DNA of 7,520 nucleotides from JBKDZR01 sp047971485 (GCA_047971485.1 JBKDZR010000123.1:1-7520), one strand, 5' to 3'; shown: positions 1 through 6,701, counted from the first letter of the stretch. Notes: generated by a model from the letters alone, not told the origin. Numbers and translations: made by a program.

Positions 1-42
1 GACCTTTCCTATCTTGGCAAGGTGCGCTGGCTGTCCCCCTGA
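1..42 (+). CDS. Possible C-terminal tail of a convergent gene (partial)
   Basis: Frame 1 is open from the left edge and reads DLSYLGKVRWLSP before a TGA at 40-42. The residue mix looks like an ordinary protein end, and the position suits a gene converging on tupA with a short gap of about 76 bases. Fourteen codons are too few to name a family or prove coding. The stretch could simply be non-coding DNA that happens to be open. Confidence 0.3.
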   Translation, partial: DLSYLGKVRWLSP

Positions 43-79
43 CGACCCATCAAAAGTCATTATAATCAAATATTTACAA

Positions 80-107
80 CGCTTTCTTTATCCTTCTGTC
101 GAAAGCG
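80..107 (-). terminator. Weak hairpin downstream of tupA, possible terminator
   Basis: A perfect 7-bp inverted repeat, CGCTTTC (80-86) and GAAAGCG (101-107), encloses a 14-nt loop. It lies just after the tupA stop, and the minus-strand side runs into AT-rich sequence without a clean U-tract. A second short arm pair, GCGG/CCGC (105-118), overlaps it. It may end the tup transcript or act for both convergent units. The long loop and missing U-run keep confidence low. Confidence 0.3.
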
Positions 108-118
108 GTGTAATCCGC

Positions 119-946
119 TCATCCCCCGTCATTGGGAAAGAACAGTTGCTGGCCGTCGATCTTGTAATCGGCAATTGCCTGCTGGCCCTCAGGGGACAGC
201 ACCCAATCTATGAAAGCCTGGCCCAGATCGGCCTTTACATTAGGGTGTTTCTCCGGGTTCACCAGAATGATCCCGTATTGGTTGAACAGCCGGGGATCCC
301 CCTGCACCGCGATCTGGTAATCCCCCTTGTTGCCAAAGGAAATCCACGTCGCCCGGTCCGTCATGACATAGGCATCCATGGCTGTCCCCGCGTTCAGCGT
401 CGCCCCCATGCCCGATCCGGTTTCCCGGTACCAGTCCCCCGAAACCGCCGCCACATCAACCCCGGCCTGCTCCCAAAGCGCCAGCTCCGCCTTATGGGTG
501 CCGCTGTCATCGCCACGCGAGGCAAAGGGCGCCCCGGTTGCCGCAATCATGTCCAACGCGGCGACCACATCGGTCATCCCCGCCACCCCGGCAGGATCGG
601 CCGGCGGGCCGACGATGACGAAATCATTATACATCACATCGTGGCGGCTGACGCCCTGACCGGCCGCAACAAAGGCCTCCTCGGCGGCCTTGGAATGGAC
701 GAACAGCACATCGCCATCGCCATTCTCGGCATTGCGGATCGCCTGACCGGTGCCCACGGCAACCACCCGCACAGTGATCCCGCTTTCGGCGGTAAAGAGC
801 GGCAGGATATGCTCGAACAGGCCGGAATTCTGGGTCGAGGTGGTCGACTGAACCAGGATGAACCGGTCCTGTGCGGCCCCTGTTCCGGCCAAGCCAGCCG
901 CGATCAGACCGGCTGCGGCAAGGCCAAGGAATGGACGTCTGAGCAT
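119..946 (-). CDS. tupA: Tungstate ABC transporter, periplasmic substrate-binding protein TupA
   Basis: This 275-residue secreted protein should capture tungstate in the periplasm and deliver it to TupBC. An N-terminal signal peptide is visible: two Arg, then an Ala/Leu/Gly-rich core, with likely cleavage after GAA at residue 25. The TupA hallmark STTST (34-38) starts the mature fold, and SRGDDSGTH (143-151), the second oxyanion-contacting loop of the family, is intact. Other family-typical stretches are MYNDFVIVGP (105-114) and the C-terminal ILVNPEKHP and FIDWVLSPEGQ blocks. Length is normal. The start is supported by a perfect AGGAGG at 955-960, eight bases before the ATG. It is the last gene of the operon, 39 bases after tupC. 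TupA-family proteins usually discriminate strongly for tungstate over molybdate, but the sequence alone cannot prove the specificity here. Confidence 0.93.
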   Translation of the reverse strand: MLRRPFLGLAAAGLIAAGLAGTGAAQDRFILVQSTTSTQNSGLFEHILPLFTAESGITVRVVAVGTGQAIRNAENGDGDVLFVHSKAAEEAFVAAGQGVSRHDVMYNDFVIVGPPADPAGVAGMTDVVAALDMIAATGAPFASRGDDSGTHKAELALWEQAGVDVAAVSGDWYRETGSGMGATLNAGTAMDAYVMTDRATWISFGNKGDYQIAVQGDPRLFNQYGIILVNPEKHPNVKADLGQAFIDWVLSPEGQQAIADYKIDGQQLFFPNDGG

Positions 947-954
947 GATCTTCT

Positions 955-960
955 CCTCCT
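955..960 (-). promoter_or_regulatory. Strong Shine-Dalgarno of tupA
   Basis: On the minus strand AGGAGG precedes the tupA ATG with eight bases between. It is much better than the sites ahead of tupB and tupC, so it may raise synthesis of the binding protein above that of the membrane subunits even though tupA is last in the operon. Confidence 0.75.
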
Positions 961-985
961 GGATCGCTCGGATAGTTGTGTCATC

Positions 986-1762
986 TCACCGCCCCCTGTC
1001 AGGCGGCAAAAGGTGGATCCGGCCCGCCAGCCATGCCCGGGCCGCCGCCGATCGCGGAGTATCCAGAACCTGAGCGGCCGGGCCGGTTTCGGCGACCCGA
1101 CCCTCGTGCAGGAAGACAATGTCATCGCCCAAGCGCCGGGCCTGCGCCCGGTCATGGCTGACCATGACGATGCTGACCCCCGCGCCATGGGCCTGGTCGA
1201 TCAGCGCCTCAATCGCCAGGGTCGAGGCCGGATCAAGGCTGGCTGTCGGTTCATCCAGAAACAACACCTCGGGGCGCAAGGCCAGCGCCCGAACCATGGC
1301 CAGACGCTGTTGTTCGCCCCCCGACAGGACACGGGCCGGACGCCGGGCCAGATCCTCAAGCTGGGCCTGACGCAGAGCGGCCGCTTCGTGGGCGGCCCGC
1401 TCCGCACCACGAATCCCGCGGACGGCCAAAGCGAAGCGCAGATTGCCCAGTACCGACCGACGCAGCATCACCGGGCTCTGGAACACCATCGCCTGCTGTC
1501 GCCGAGCCGCACGGTCAAGCGGTTGGCCCCGCCACAGAACCTGGCCCGCGCCTGGCGGCAGGATACCGTGCAGCAGACGCAGCAGCAGGGTCTTGCCCGC
1601 ACCATTCGCGCCCATGATCATGGTCCGTCGTCCCTGGCGGATCTCCAGGTCCATGCCGTCGATCAGACGCCGGCCCGCCACCCTATAGCCCAAGCCACGC
1701 GCGGCAATCAGCGCCGGCACCTGATCCCCGGCCGGGACAAGGGGGTGGGCGACCTCACGCAT
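986..1762 (-). CDS. tupC: Tungstate ABC transporter, ATP-binding subunit TupC
   Basis: A 258-residue cytoplasmic ABC ATPase that should power the TupB permease. All nucleotide-binding motifs are intact: Walker A GANGAGKT (51-58), Q-loop at Gln95 in MVFQSP, signature LSGGEQQR (146-153), Walker B VLFLDEP (166-172), D-loop SLD, and H-loop His203 in VMVSHD. The short single-domain form lacks the C-terminal MOP/TOBE-like domain found in ModC, which fits TupC rather than a molybdate ATPase. Its ATG lies inside the end of tupB with an 8-base overlap (1755-1762), indicating translational coupling; no strong independent ribosome site is seen. The substrate is assigned from the flanking tupA and tupB, since ATPases of this class look alike. 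Confidence 0.9.
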   Translation of the reverse strand: MREVAHPLVPAGDQVPALIAARGLGYRVAGRRLIDGMDLEIRQGRRTMIMGANGAGKTLLLRLLHGILPPGAGQVLWRGQPLDRAARRQQAMVFQSPVMLRRSVLGNLRFALAVRGIRGAERAAHEAAALRQAQLEDLARRPARVLSGGEQQRLAMVRALALRPEVLFLDEPTASLDPASTLAIEALIDQAHGAGVSIVMVSHDRAQARRLGDDIVFLHEGRVAETGPAAQVLDTPRSAAARAWLAGRIHLLPPDRGR

Positions 1763-2462
1763 AGGCCGACCGCTGCGCCGACAACCGCAAGCTCATCACC
1801 AGGATGTTGACCAGCAACGACAGCGACAGCAGCACCACGCCAAGCGCCAAGGCCAGATCCAGATTGCCCTTCGATGTCTCCAGCGCGATGGTCGTGGTCA
1901 TCACCCGGGTCACATGGTTGATGTTCCCGCCGACGATGATCACCGCTCCGACCTCGGCAACGGCCCGCCCGAACCCCGCCAGGGCCACGGTCAGCAAACT
2001 GTAGCGCGCATCCCACAGCAGCGCCCCGATCCGGTCCAACCCGCCCACCCCGAAAGACGCGAACTGATCGGCATATTCCCGATCCAGATCTTCAATCACC
2101 TGCCGGGTCAGTGCCGCAACGATCGGGGTGACCAGCACGGTCTGGGCGATGATCATCGCCGTCGGTGTATAGAGCAGTGCCAATGGCCCCAGCGGACCGC
2201 TGGCGGAGAGCAGCATATAGACGATCAGCCCAACAACCACCGGCGGCAATCCCATCAGCGCATTCAGAAAAACCGTCAGCGCCAAACGACCGGGAAAGCG
2301 GAACGCCCCCACTGCCGCCCCCAGCGGCAAGCCAATGACACATGACAGAACCACGGCCGTCAGGGTCACACGCAAGGACAGCAGAATGATCTCGGTCAGG
2401 TCCGGGTCGAGTGCAAAAATCAACTGAACCGCATGGCCGAAAAGTGTTGCGATCCCATCCAT
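1755..2462 (-). CDS. tupB: Tungstate ABC transporter, permease TupB
   Basis: A 235-residue inner-membrane permease and the first gene of the tup operon. Hydrophobic segments lie near residues 24-55, 60-85, 100-118, 155-180 and 203-227, giving about five or six helices as expected for this class. The ATPase-coupling EAA-type loop is AGFGRAVAEVGAVIIVGGNI (162-181), the arrangement typical of TupB, and NALMGLPPVVVGL (67-79) is another family-like block. The ATG at 2462 is preceded by a purine-rich GGAGAAGG (minus strand, 2473-2480), 10 bases away, which supports this start. The gene is transcribed away from the MOT1-family gene, so its promoter should lie in 2463-2603. Family assignment is firm because it is reinforced by tupC and tupA. 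Confidence 0.92.
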   Translation of the reverse strand: MDGIATLFGHAVQLIFALDPDLTEIILLSLRVTLTAVVLSCVIGLPLGAAVGAFRFPGRLALTVFLNALMGLPPVVVGLIVYMLLSASGPLGPLALLYTPTAMIIAQTVLVTPIVAALTRQVIEDLDREYADQFASFGVGGLDRIGALLWDARYSLLTVALAGFGRAVAEVGAVIIVGGNINHVTRVMTTTIALETSKGNLDLALALGVVLLSLSLLVNILVMSLRLSAQRSAYA

Positions 2463-2603
2463 TTTCTATGTGCCTTCTCCCCCTGAGCGGACAGAATTAC
2501 AGAAAACGACAGTCCGATCCAGAGGAAATCATGATCTATTTCGCAATTTGTCATCGGATATGCAAATATTTCTGCTGTTGTTGCACCGACCTCCCGGCTA
2601 GGT
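2463..2603. promoter_or_regulatory. Divergent intergenic region between tupB and the MOT1-family gene
   Basis: This gap is clearly more AT-rich than the flanking genes and must hold the promoters of two opposite transcripts. Visible elements are an 8-bp palindrome ATCATGAT (2528-2535), an ATAT-GCAA-ATAT repeat (2558-2569) resembling the AT-rich core of oxyanion-regulator operators, and TTGTCA (2548-2553), which resembles a -35 box but has no good -10 at normal spacing. No full ModE-type operator with CG-flanked half-sites is present. The shared region makes common control by a Mo/W-responsive regulator plausible, but the site itself is not identified. Confidence 0.55.
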
Positions 2604-2633
2604 TTGCCAACCGAAACAACCCGGATTGGCCCC

Positions 2634-3755
2634 ATGCAGCCCAACCCACCCAGCACGGGCCCCATCCGCGCCCGCCTGACGGCCCTGCCCGGTGATGTTT
2701 CGGGCGCCTTTGGCGATCTGGGCACCTTCCTTCCCTATGTCGTCGCCGTTGTCGGCACCGGCCTTCTGGCGCCGGGGCCGGTGTTTCTGGGCTTTTCTGC
2801 AGGCTATCTGGGCGTCGCGCTGATCTATCGGGTGCCGGTTCCCATCCAACCGATGAAAGTGCTGGGGGCAATGATCCTGGCCGGTGGACTGAGCGCCACA
2901 CAAACCGCCTGGGCCGGCGCCCTGATCGGCGCAGTCCTGCTGGCCCTGGCCGCGACCCCCGCCCTGGCACGGATGGCCAGCGCGGTACCGCAAATGGTCC
3001 TGACCGGATTGCAGGCCGGGCTGGGATTGATCCTCGGGGCACTGGCCCTGCGGATGATCGCCACGGATTGGCGCATCGCCCTGCCGGCATTGGCCACGCT
3101 GGCCCTGTCCTATCACTGGCGCCGGGGGCCCTGGGCGCTGTTAGTGGTGATCGCCGCGATTCTGGCCGGGCCGCATCTGTCGCCGGGCCCTGCCCTGCCC
3201 CCGCCCCATCCGGCCACCGGGGGCGTGATCTCGGGCGTTCTGGCGCAGTTGCCACTGACCCTTCTGAATGCGGTGGTGGTCGCGGCGACCCTGGCCAAAT
3301 CCCTCTTTCCCCAGGGCGCCGATCGGATCAGTGCCCGGCGACTGGCCGCGACCAGCGGCGCGCTGAACCTGATTTTCGCCCCGTTCGGCGCCCTGCCCAT
3401 GTGCCACGGCGCCGGCGGTCTGTCTGCCCATTACCGTTTCGGGGCCCGAGGCGCTGGGGCGCCAGTCATTATCGGGTCGGCCTGCGCCTTGGCCGCCATG
3501 ACCGGCCCCGAGATGATGCGACTGCTGGCCGCCATTCCCCAGCCGGTCCTGGGCGCCCTGCTGATTTATGCCGCTGCCGACCTGATCCTGACCCGCCGCC
3601 TGATCGACGCACGTGGTCCGGGGTGTGCCGTGATCGGCCTAACTGCCTTGGGGACGTTTTTTGCCGGGGCGCTGATCGGGCTGATCGCCGGATTGATGGC
3701 GGACATCCTGCGCCGGCGAAGCGCCGCGGCTCGGGACGGAGCAGACGGCGCCTGA
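2634..3755 (+). CDS. MOT1-family molybdate/sulfate permease
   Basis: A polytopic membrane protein of about 373 residues, matching the MOT1 group of the SulP-like superfamily (putative sulfate/molybdate transporters). Counting from an in-frame TTG at 2604, signature blocks are GDLGTF-LP (37-44), PVPIQPMK (78-85) and PMCHGAGGLSAHYRFGAR (265-282), the last being the most diagnostic. Hydrophobic segments fill nearly the whole chain, giving about ten helices. There is no STAS domain, as expected for MOT1 and unlike classical SulP. The start is uncertain: ATG at 2634 with a weak GGA eight bases upstream is preferred, while TTG at 2604 would add ten residues. Both leave only a short tail before the conserved core. 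The gene is divergent from tupBCA, so molybdate or a related oxyanion is the likely cargo. Bacterial members are little characterised. Confidence 0.85.
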   Translation: MQPNPPSTGPIRARLTALPGDVSGAFGDLGTFLPYVVAVVGTGLLAPGPVFLGFSAGYLGVALIYRVPVPIQPMKVLGAMILAGGLSATQTAWAGALIGAVLLALAATPALARMASAVPQMVLTGLQAGLGLILGALALRMIATDWRIALPALATLALSYHWRRGPWALLVVIAAILAGPHLSPGPALPPPHPATGGVISGVLAQLPLTLLNAVVVAATLAKSLFPQGADRISARRLAATSGALNLIFAPFGALPMCHGAGGLSAHYRFGARGAGAPVIIGSACALAAMTGPEMMRLLAAIPQPVLGALLIYAAADLILTRRLIDARGPGCAVIGLTALGTFFAGALIGLIAGLMADILRRRSAAARDGADGA

Positions 3756-3756
3756 T

Positions 3757-3789
3757 GCGCGCCCCCGACCAAATGGGCCGGAGACGCGC
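3757..3789 (-). terminator. Long hairpin at the 3' end of the TRAP operon
   Basis: Arms 3757-3770 and 3776-3789 pair in register over 14 positions around a 5-nt loop. In plus-strand RNA three positions are A/C mismatches. In minus-strand RNA the same positions become G/U wobbles, so the dctM transcript forms an uninterrupted 14-bp stem starting five bases after the dctM stop. No U-tract follows on the minus side; on the plus side a short CTTTGT follows. It is likely a 3'-end stabiliser or terminator shared by the convergent MOT1-family and dctM transcripts. Confidence 0.55.
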
Positions 3790-3794
3790 CTTTG

Positions 3795-5099
3795 TCAGTT
3801 GAACATGGTGTTCGGCAGGAAGAGCGAGATCTGCGGGAAGGCCACCAGGATCAGCAGCGTCAGCAACATCACGCACCAGAACGGGATCACCCCGGCAAAG
3901 ATCTGGCCCAGGGTCGCATTCGGCGCCACGGACTTGACGATGAACACGTTGATCCCCACCGGTGGTGAGATCAGCCCCATTTCCAGCGCCAGCACCACCA
4001 GAACGCCAAACCAGATCGGATCCACCCCCAAACCGGTGATGATCGGGAAAAAGATCGGCAGGGTCAGGACCAGCATGGCGAACCCTTCCAGGAAGCAGCC
4101 CAGCAGCAGATAGACCAGCAGGATCAGCAGCAGCACCGCCAGGGTCGGCAGGTTCATCGCTTCGATCATCTCGCCCACGGCCGTCGGAATATGGCTGAGG
4201 GCCAGGAACGGGTTGATCATATGGGCCGCGATCAGGATCAGCATCACCGTCGCGGTGGTAACCACCGAATCCTTGGCCGCTTTCCACAGTTCACGCACGC
4301 CAAGACGGCGGGTGACGGCCCCGATCACGATGATAAAGCCCGCGCCCACGGCCGAGGCCTCAACCGGCGAGAAGAACCCGCCATAGATGCCGCCGATGGT
4401 CAGCAGGATCACCGCCACGATCGGCCCGGCCCCGACCACGGCCTGAAGCTTTTCATTCAACGAGGTCTTCGGACCGTTGGGGCCGAATTCCGGACGAATG
4501 TAACACAGCACCGTAACGGCCAGCACGAACATCGACAGCAACAGAAGGCCCGGCAAAACCCCGGCCAGGAACAGCCGCCCGATGGATTGCTCGGTCAGAA
4601 TGGCGTAGATGACAAAGCCGGTCGAGGGCGGGATCAGGATGCCCAGGGTCACGCCGGCGGCAACAACCCCGGTGGACAGGCGCGGATCATAGTTGAACCG
4701 GTCCATCTCGGCCAGGGCCACCTTGCCCATGGTCAGCGCCGAGGCCACCGAGGATCCCGACAGCGCCGCGAACCCGCCGCACCCGATCACCGTGGCCGAG
4801 GCCAAGCCCCCCCGGACCGATCCGATCAGCGCATAGGCTGCATCGTAAAGCCGGCTGCTCATGCCCGTCACAGAGGCGACGTTGCCCATCAGGATGAACA
4901 GCGGCACCACCACCAGTTCCGGCGATGAGGCCAAGGTGAAACTTTCCGAAGCCAGAAGGGAAAAGGCCGCATTGGTGCCGTTCAGCACCGACACGCCGGC
5001 AAATCCGACGACAAACATGGCGAAGGCGACGGGAATGCGGATCAACAGCAGGATGAACAGGACAATAACGCCGATCAAGCCGATCAAAGAGGGGCTCAT
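3795..5099 (-). CDS. dctM: TRAP transporter large permease subunit, DctM family
   Basis: A 434-residue inner-membrane protein, the normal length for DctM, which forms the ion-coupled transport channel of a tripartite ATP-independent periplasmic transporter. Characteristic stretches are RIPVAFAMF (21-29), VPLFILMGN (65-73), the G-G-A-L-SGSSVAS loop (108-120), GILIPPSTG (153-161), GGFFSPVEASAVG (240-252) and LISPPVGINVF (376-386), the last two being the paired helical-hairpin and C-terminal signatures. Hydrophobic segments are consistent with about a dozen helices. Its ATG overlaps the dctQ stop by four bases (ATGA), so translation is probably coupled. It is the last gene of dctPQM. Export of substrate specificity from this subunit is not possible; that depends on DctP. 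Confidence 0.94.
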   Translation of the reverse strand: MSPSLIGLIGVIVLFILLLIRIPVAFAMFVVGFAGVSVLNGTNAAFSLLASESFTLASSPELVVVPLFILMGNVASVTGMSSRLYDAAYALIGSVRGGLASATVIGCGGFAALSGSSVASALTMGKVALAEMDRFNYDPRLSTGVVAAGVTLGILIPPSTGFVIYAILTEQSIGRLFLAGVLPGLLLLSMFVLAVTVLCYIRPEFGPNGPKTSLNEKLQAVVGAGPIVAVILLTIGGIYGGFFSPVEASAVGAGFIIVIGAVTRRLGVRELWKAAKDSVVTTATVMLILIAAHMINPFLALSHIPTAVGEMIEAMNLPTLAVLLLILLVYLLLGCFLEGFAMLVLTLPIFFPIITGLGVDPIWFGVLVVLALEMGLISPPVGINVFIVKSVAPNATLGQIFAGVIPFWCVMLLTLLILVAFPQISLFLPNTMFN

Positions 5100-5605
5100 T
5101 CCGGATCCTCCGATGTGTTGCGGACATCCAGTCCCGTCACGCTCATCTCAATCGCGCGCAGCAACATGCCAAGCGCGGTGATCAGGGAAAATCCGACCAA
5201 TGCCCACTGGAACCACCATTTCGGCAGCCGCAGCAGATTGGTGGACAGGTTCAGCATCACCGACAACTTGGCGCTATCATACACAGCCCAGGCAATGGCG
5301 GTGAAAATCACCGCCCCGATCAGCGCCGCGATGATATCGACGGCCCAGTTCATTCGGGGCGGAAAGTTCTTCTCGAAAAGATCGACGGCGATATGCCCCC
5401 CCATTCGGTCACAAATGGCCATGCCCCCGAAAACGAGAATAGCCATGGCCATGGTAACCAGATCCTGCGACCCGAACAGGGGTCGTCCAAGGGACCGGCC
5501 AATCACATCGACTAGAATGACGCCAACCTCGAAAAGCAAGGCCAGCGCCCCGAAAGTTGCGCACAGGTAGATCAACCTGTCCGCCAGGGTTCGTATCGCC
5601 GTCAT
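5096..5605 (-). CDS. dctQ: TRAP transporter small permease subunit, DctQ family
   Basis: A 169-residue membrane protein with four hydrophobic helices (near residues 12-36, 48-66, 88-108 and 132-152), the standard DctQ topology. Family-typical features are the polar link GRPLFGSQDLV (40-50), GHIAVDLFEK (70-79) between helices two and three, and LPKWW (127-131) before the last helix. It partners DctM to form the membrane complex that accepts ligand from DctP. The ATG at 5605 lies six bases after the dctP stop, with GGAAAG at the end of dctP serving as ribosome site, and the 3' end overlaps dctM. Small subunits diverge fast, so the call rests on topology plus position between dctP and dctM. Confidence 0.92.
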   Translation of the reverse strand: MTAIRTLADRLIYLCATFGALALLFEVGVILVDVIGRSLGRPLFGSQDLVTMAMAILVFGGMAICDRMGGHIAVDLFEKNFPPRMNWAVDIIAALIGAVIFTAIAWAVYDSAKLSVMLNLSTNLLRLPKWWFQWALVGFSLITALGMLLRAIEMSVTGLDVRNTSEDPE

Positions 5606-5611
5606 TTTACG

Positions 5612-6589
5612 TCACTTTCCGATCATCGCTTGGAAGGTCTCATCGCCGTTGACGCTGGTGCGGTATTTGGCGGCAACGGGCTCGACCAGATCGGCGAAGG
5701 GCTGGGCCTCTTCGGAGCTCAGTTCGATGATCGTGTTGTTGCCGGCATCGCGCGCCGCCTGAACCGCCGCATCAGCGGTCTGCTGCCATTCCTCTTCAGC
5801 CGATTTCGACAGCACCGGACGCGCATCGTCAATGGCCTTCTTGGCGACGTCGGACAACCCGTCATAGGATTTCTGGCTCATGATCGTGAACATGGTCAGA
5901 CGCCCCAGCGGCACACCCAGGGTGTAACTGTTGGCCACTTCGTCCAGACGGAAATCGGACAGGGTGCTGGCGCCGGTGATCACACCGTCGATCAGCCCGG
6001 TCTGCAGCGCGTTATACACCTCGGTCATCGGCATCTGCACCGGGGTCGCGCCCAGGGCACTGGCCACATCGGCCGCAGTCGAGCCGGCCACACGCACCTT
6101 CAGCCCGGCCAGATCGGCGGGCGTGCGGATGTCGTGATCCTTCATGATCAGGATGTTCGGCTCCGAGGTCCACAGCGCCACCGGCGTGGCTGCCGGAAAT
6201 TCGGGTTTCAGATAGCCATCAAAGGCATTCCACAGGACTTCATAACCGGTCATGCCCGGGGGCACCGCAGCGGGCAGCTCGGCGATCATCGTCTTGCCGA
6301 ATTGCGACGAGGTATATCCCGGCAATCCCCAGGACAGGTCGGCCACGCCCTGCACGACGCGCACATACTGTTCGGCCGGTCCGGCCCCCAGTTCCCCGCC
6401 GTAATAGCCCCGCACCGTCACGTCACCATCGGTCGCCTCGGTCAGGATCTCGTTCAGCTTTTCGATCACGGAATAGGTTATCGTGTGCTGCGGCGCGGTG
6501 AAGGAAGCGAACTTCAGTTCCTTCGCGGCCACCGGCAACGCGACAGTTCCGGCCAAAGCCACACTCAGCAATGTCGTTCTCAGAGTCAT
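5612..6589 (-). CDS. dctP: TRAP transporter periplasmic substrate-binding protein, DctP family
   Basis: A 325-residue secreted solute receptor. The start at 6589 (MTLRTTLLSV) is chosen because it begins a clean signal peptide with likely cleavage after PVAA (residue 22) and is preceded by a G-rich ribosome site; the frame stays open upstream to an ATG at 6682, but that would add 31 residues before the signal peptide and run through a terminator. DctP features are GELGAGPAEQYVRVVQGVAD (64-83), the GLKVRVAGS strand with Arg166, the family's usual carboxylate-binding arginine, and EVYNALQTGLIDGV (190-203). The ligand is therefore probably an organic acid. The neighbouring demethylase suggests a methylated or methoxylated acid, but this is inference. 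The gene heads dctPQM. Confidence 0.93.
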   Translation of the reverse strand: MTLRTTLLSVALAGTVALPVAAKELKFASFTAPQHTITYSVIEKLNEILTEATDGDVTVRGYYGGELGAGPAEQYVRVVQGVADLSWGLPGYTSSQFGKTMIAELPAAVPPGMTGYEVLWNAFDGYLKPEFPAATPVALWTSEPNILIMKDHDIRTPADLAGLKVRVAGSTAADVASALGATPVQMPMTEVYNALQTGLIDGVITGASTLSDFRLDEVANSYTLGVPLGRLTMFTIMSQKSYDGLSDVAKKAIDDARPVLSKSAEEEWQQTADAAVQAARDAGNNTIIELSSEEAQPFADLVEPVAAKYRTSVNGDETFQAMIGK

Positions 6590-6594
6590 AGGGT

Positions 6595-6603
6595 CCCCCC
6601 CCT
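6595..6603 (-). promoter_or_regulatory. Ribosome-binding site of dctP formed by an eight-G run
   Basis: On the minus strand an A followed by eight G residues sits five bases before the dctP ATG, filling the Shine-Dalgarno position. It fixes 6589 as the start. A homopolymer of this length is unusual for a ribosome site and could vary in length by slippage, which would change the spacing to the ATG. Confidence 0.6.
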
Positions 6604-6604
6604 G

Positions 6605-6635
6605 AAAAAACGCGCGGCGGACAAGCCCGCCACGC
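6605..6635 (-). terminator. Intrinsic terminator in the demethylase-dctP gap
   Basis: In minus-strand RNA, arms 6626-6635 and 6612-6621 form a 10-bp GC-rich stem with two G/U pairs and a CTTG loop, followed after one G by six U residues (6605-6610). This is a textbook Rho-independent terminator. The G/U positions are mismatches on the plus strand, so it works for leftward transcription only. It ends the demethylase transcript, yet its U-tract lies one base from the dctP ribosome site, leaving no room for a downstream promoter. Confidence 0.8.
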
Positions 6636-6644
6636 TTCTTTGAA

Positions 6645-6672
6645 CAGGCACGAGATAAGCCTCTCGCGCCTG
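6645..6672 (-). other. 11-bp stem-loop in the demethylase-dctP gap
   Basis: Arms 6662-6672 and 6645-6655 pair over eleven positions with one G/U (an A/C mismatch on the plus strand) around the 6-nt loop GGCUUA in minus-strand RNA. It lies nine bases before the terminator. No U-tract follows, so it is more likely an RNA-stability or regulatory hairpin than a second terminator. Confidence 0.65.
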
Positions 6673-6685
6673 CCAATTTCAAGCC

Positions 6686-6701
6686 TTTCCTGCAGAGGAA
6701 A
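6686..6701 (-). other. 6-bp stem-loop just after the demethylase stop codon
   Basis: A perfect repeat TTTCCT / AGGAAA around a 4-nt loop begins four bases after the demethylase stop (read on the minus strand). It is the first of three consecutive hairpins before dctP. The short AT-containing stem is weak on its own. Confidence 0.45.

Noticed and set aside
1..40. tRNA-like stretch (minus strand CACCTTGCCAAG, resembling the anticodon region of tRNA-Gly)
   Set aside because: The bases flanking the putative loop do not form a five-pair anticodon stem, and no D-arm or T-arm is present nearby.
14..1810. 598-codon plus-strand open frame across tupA, tupC and part of tupB
   Set aside because: It is antisense to three well-recognised genes, has low-complexity Arg/Pro/His/Gly/Gln-rich composition and shows no known motif. 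Long antisense open frames are expected in GC-rich DNA because stop codons are rare.
2551..2575. ModE-type operator around ATAT-GCAA-ATAT
   Set aside because: The AT-rich core is suggestive, but the CG-flanked half-sites expected for ModE are missing and the inverted symmetry extends only four bases per side.
2420..2725. 101-codon minus-strand frame spanning the divergent gap
   Set aside because: It overlaps the 5' ends of both flanking genes, has no recognisable motif and would occupy the only place the two promoters can be.
3068..3802. 244-codon plus-strand frame inside and past the MOT1-family gene
   Set aside because: It is a shifted-frame reading of the permease with Arg/Pro/Gly-rich composition and no motif. 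The permease frame is continuous, so it is not evidence of a frameshift.
4191..4928. 245-codon plus-strand open frame opposite dctM
   Set aside because: The composition (Gln/His/Arg/Gly/Asp-rich) is typical of the reverse complement of membrane-protein codons; DctM on the other strand is unmistakable.
5630..6643. 337-codon plus-strand open frame opposite dctP
   Set aside because: It mirrors the dctP coding frame, is rich in Gly/His/Arg/Gln without domain features, and no transcription or ribosome signal supports it.
6654..6682. Sigma-70 or sigma-54 promoter in the demethylase-dctP gap
   Set aside because: TTGAAA on the minus strand (6682-6677) resembles a -35 box, but no good -10 lies at 16-18 bases. 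TGGCA resembles a -24 element, but the GC for -12 is two bases out of register.
6590..6682. Longer DctP starting at the ATG at 6682
   Set aside because: It would put 31 residues ahead of a clear signal peptide and would have to be translated through the intrinsic terminator hairpin; the internal ATG at 6589 has its own ribosome site.
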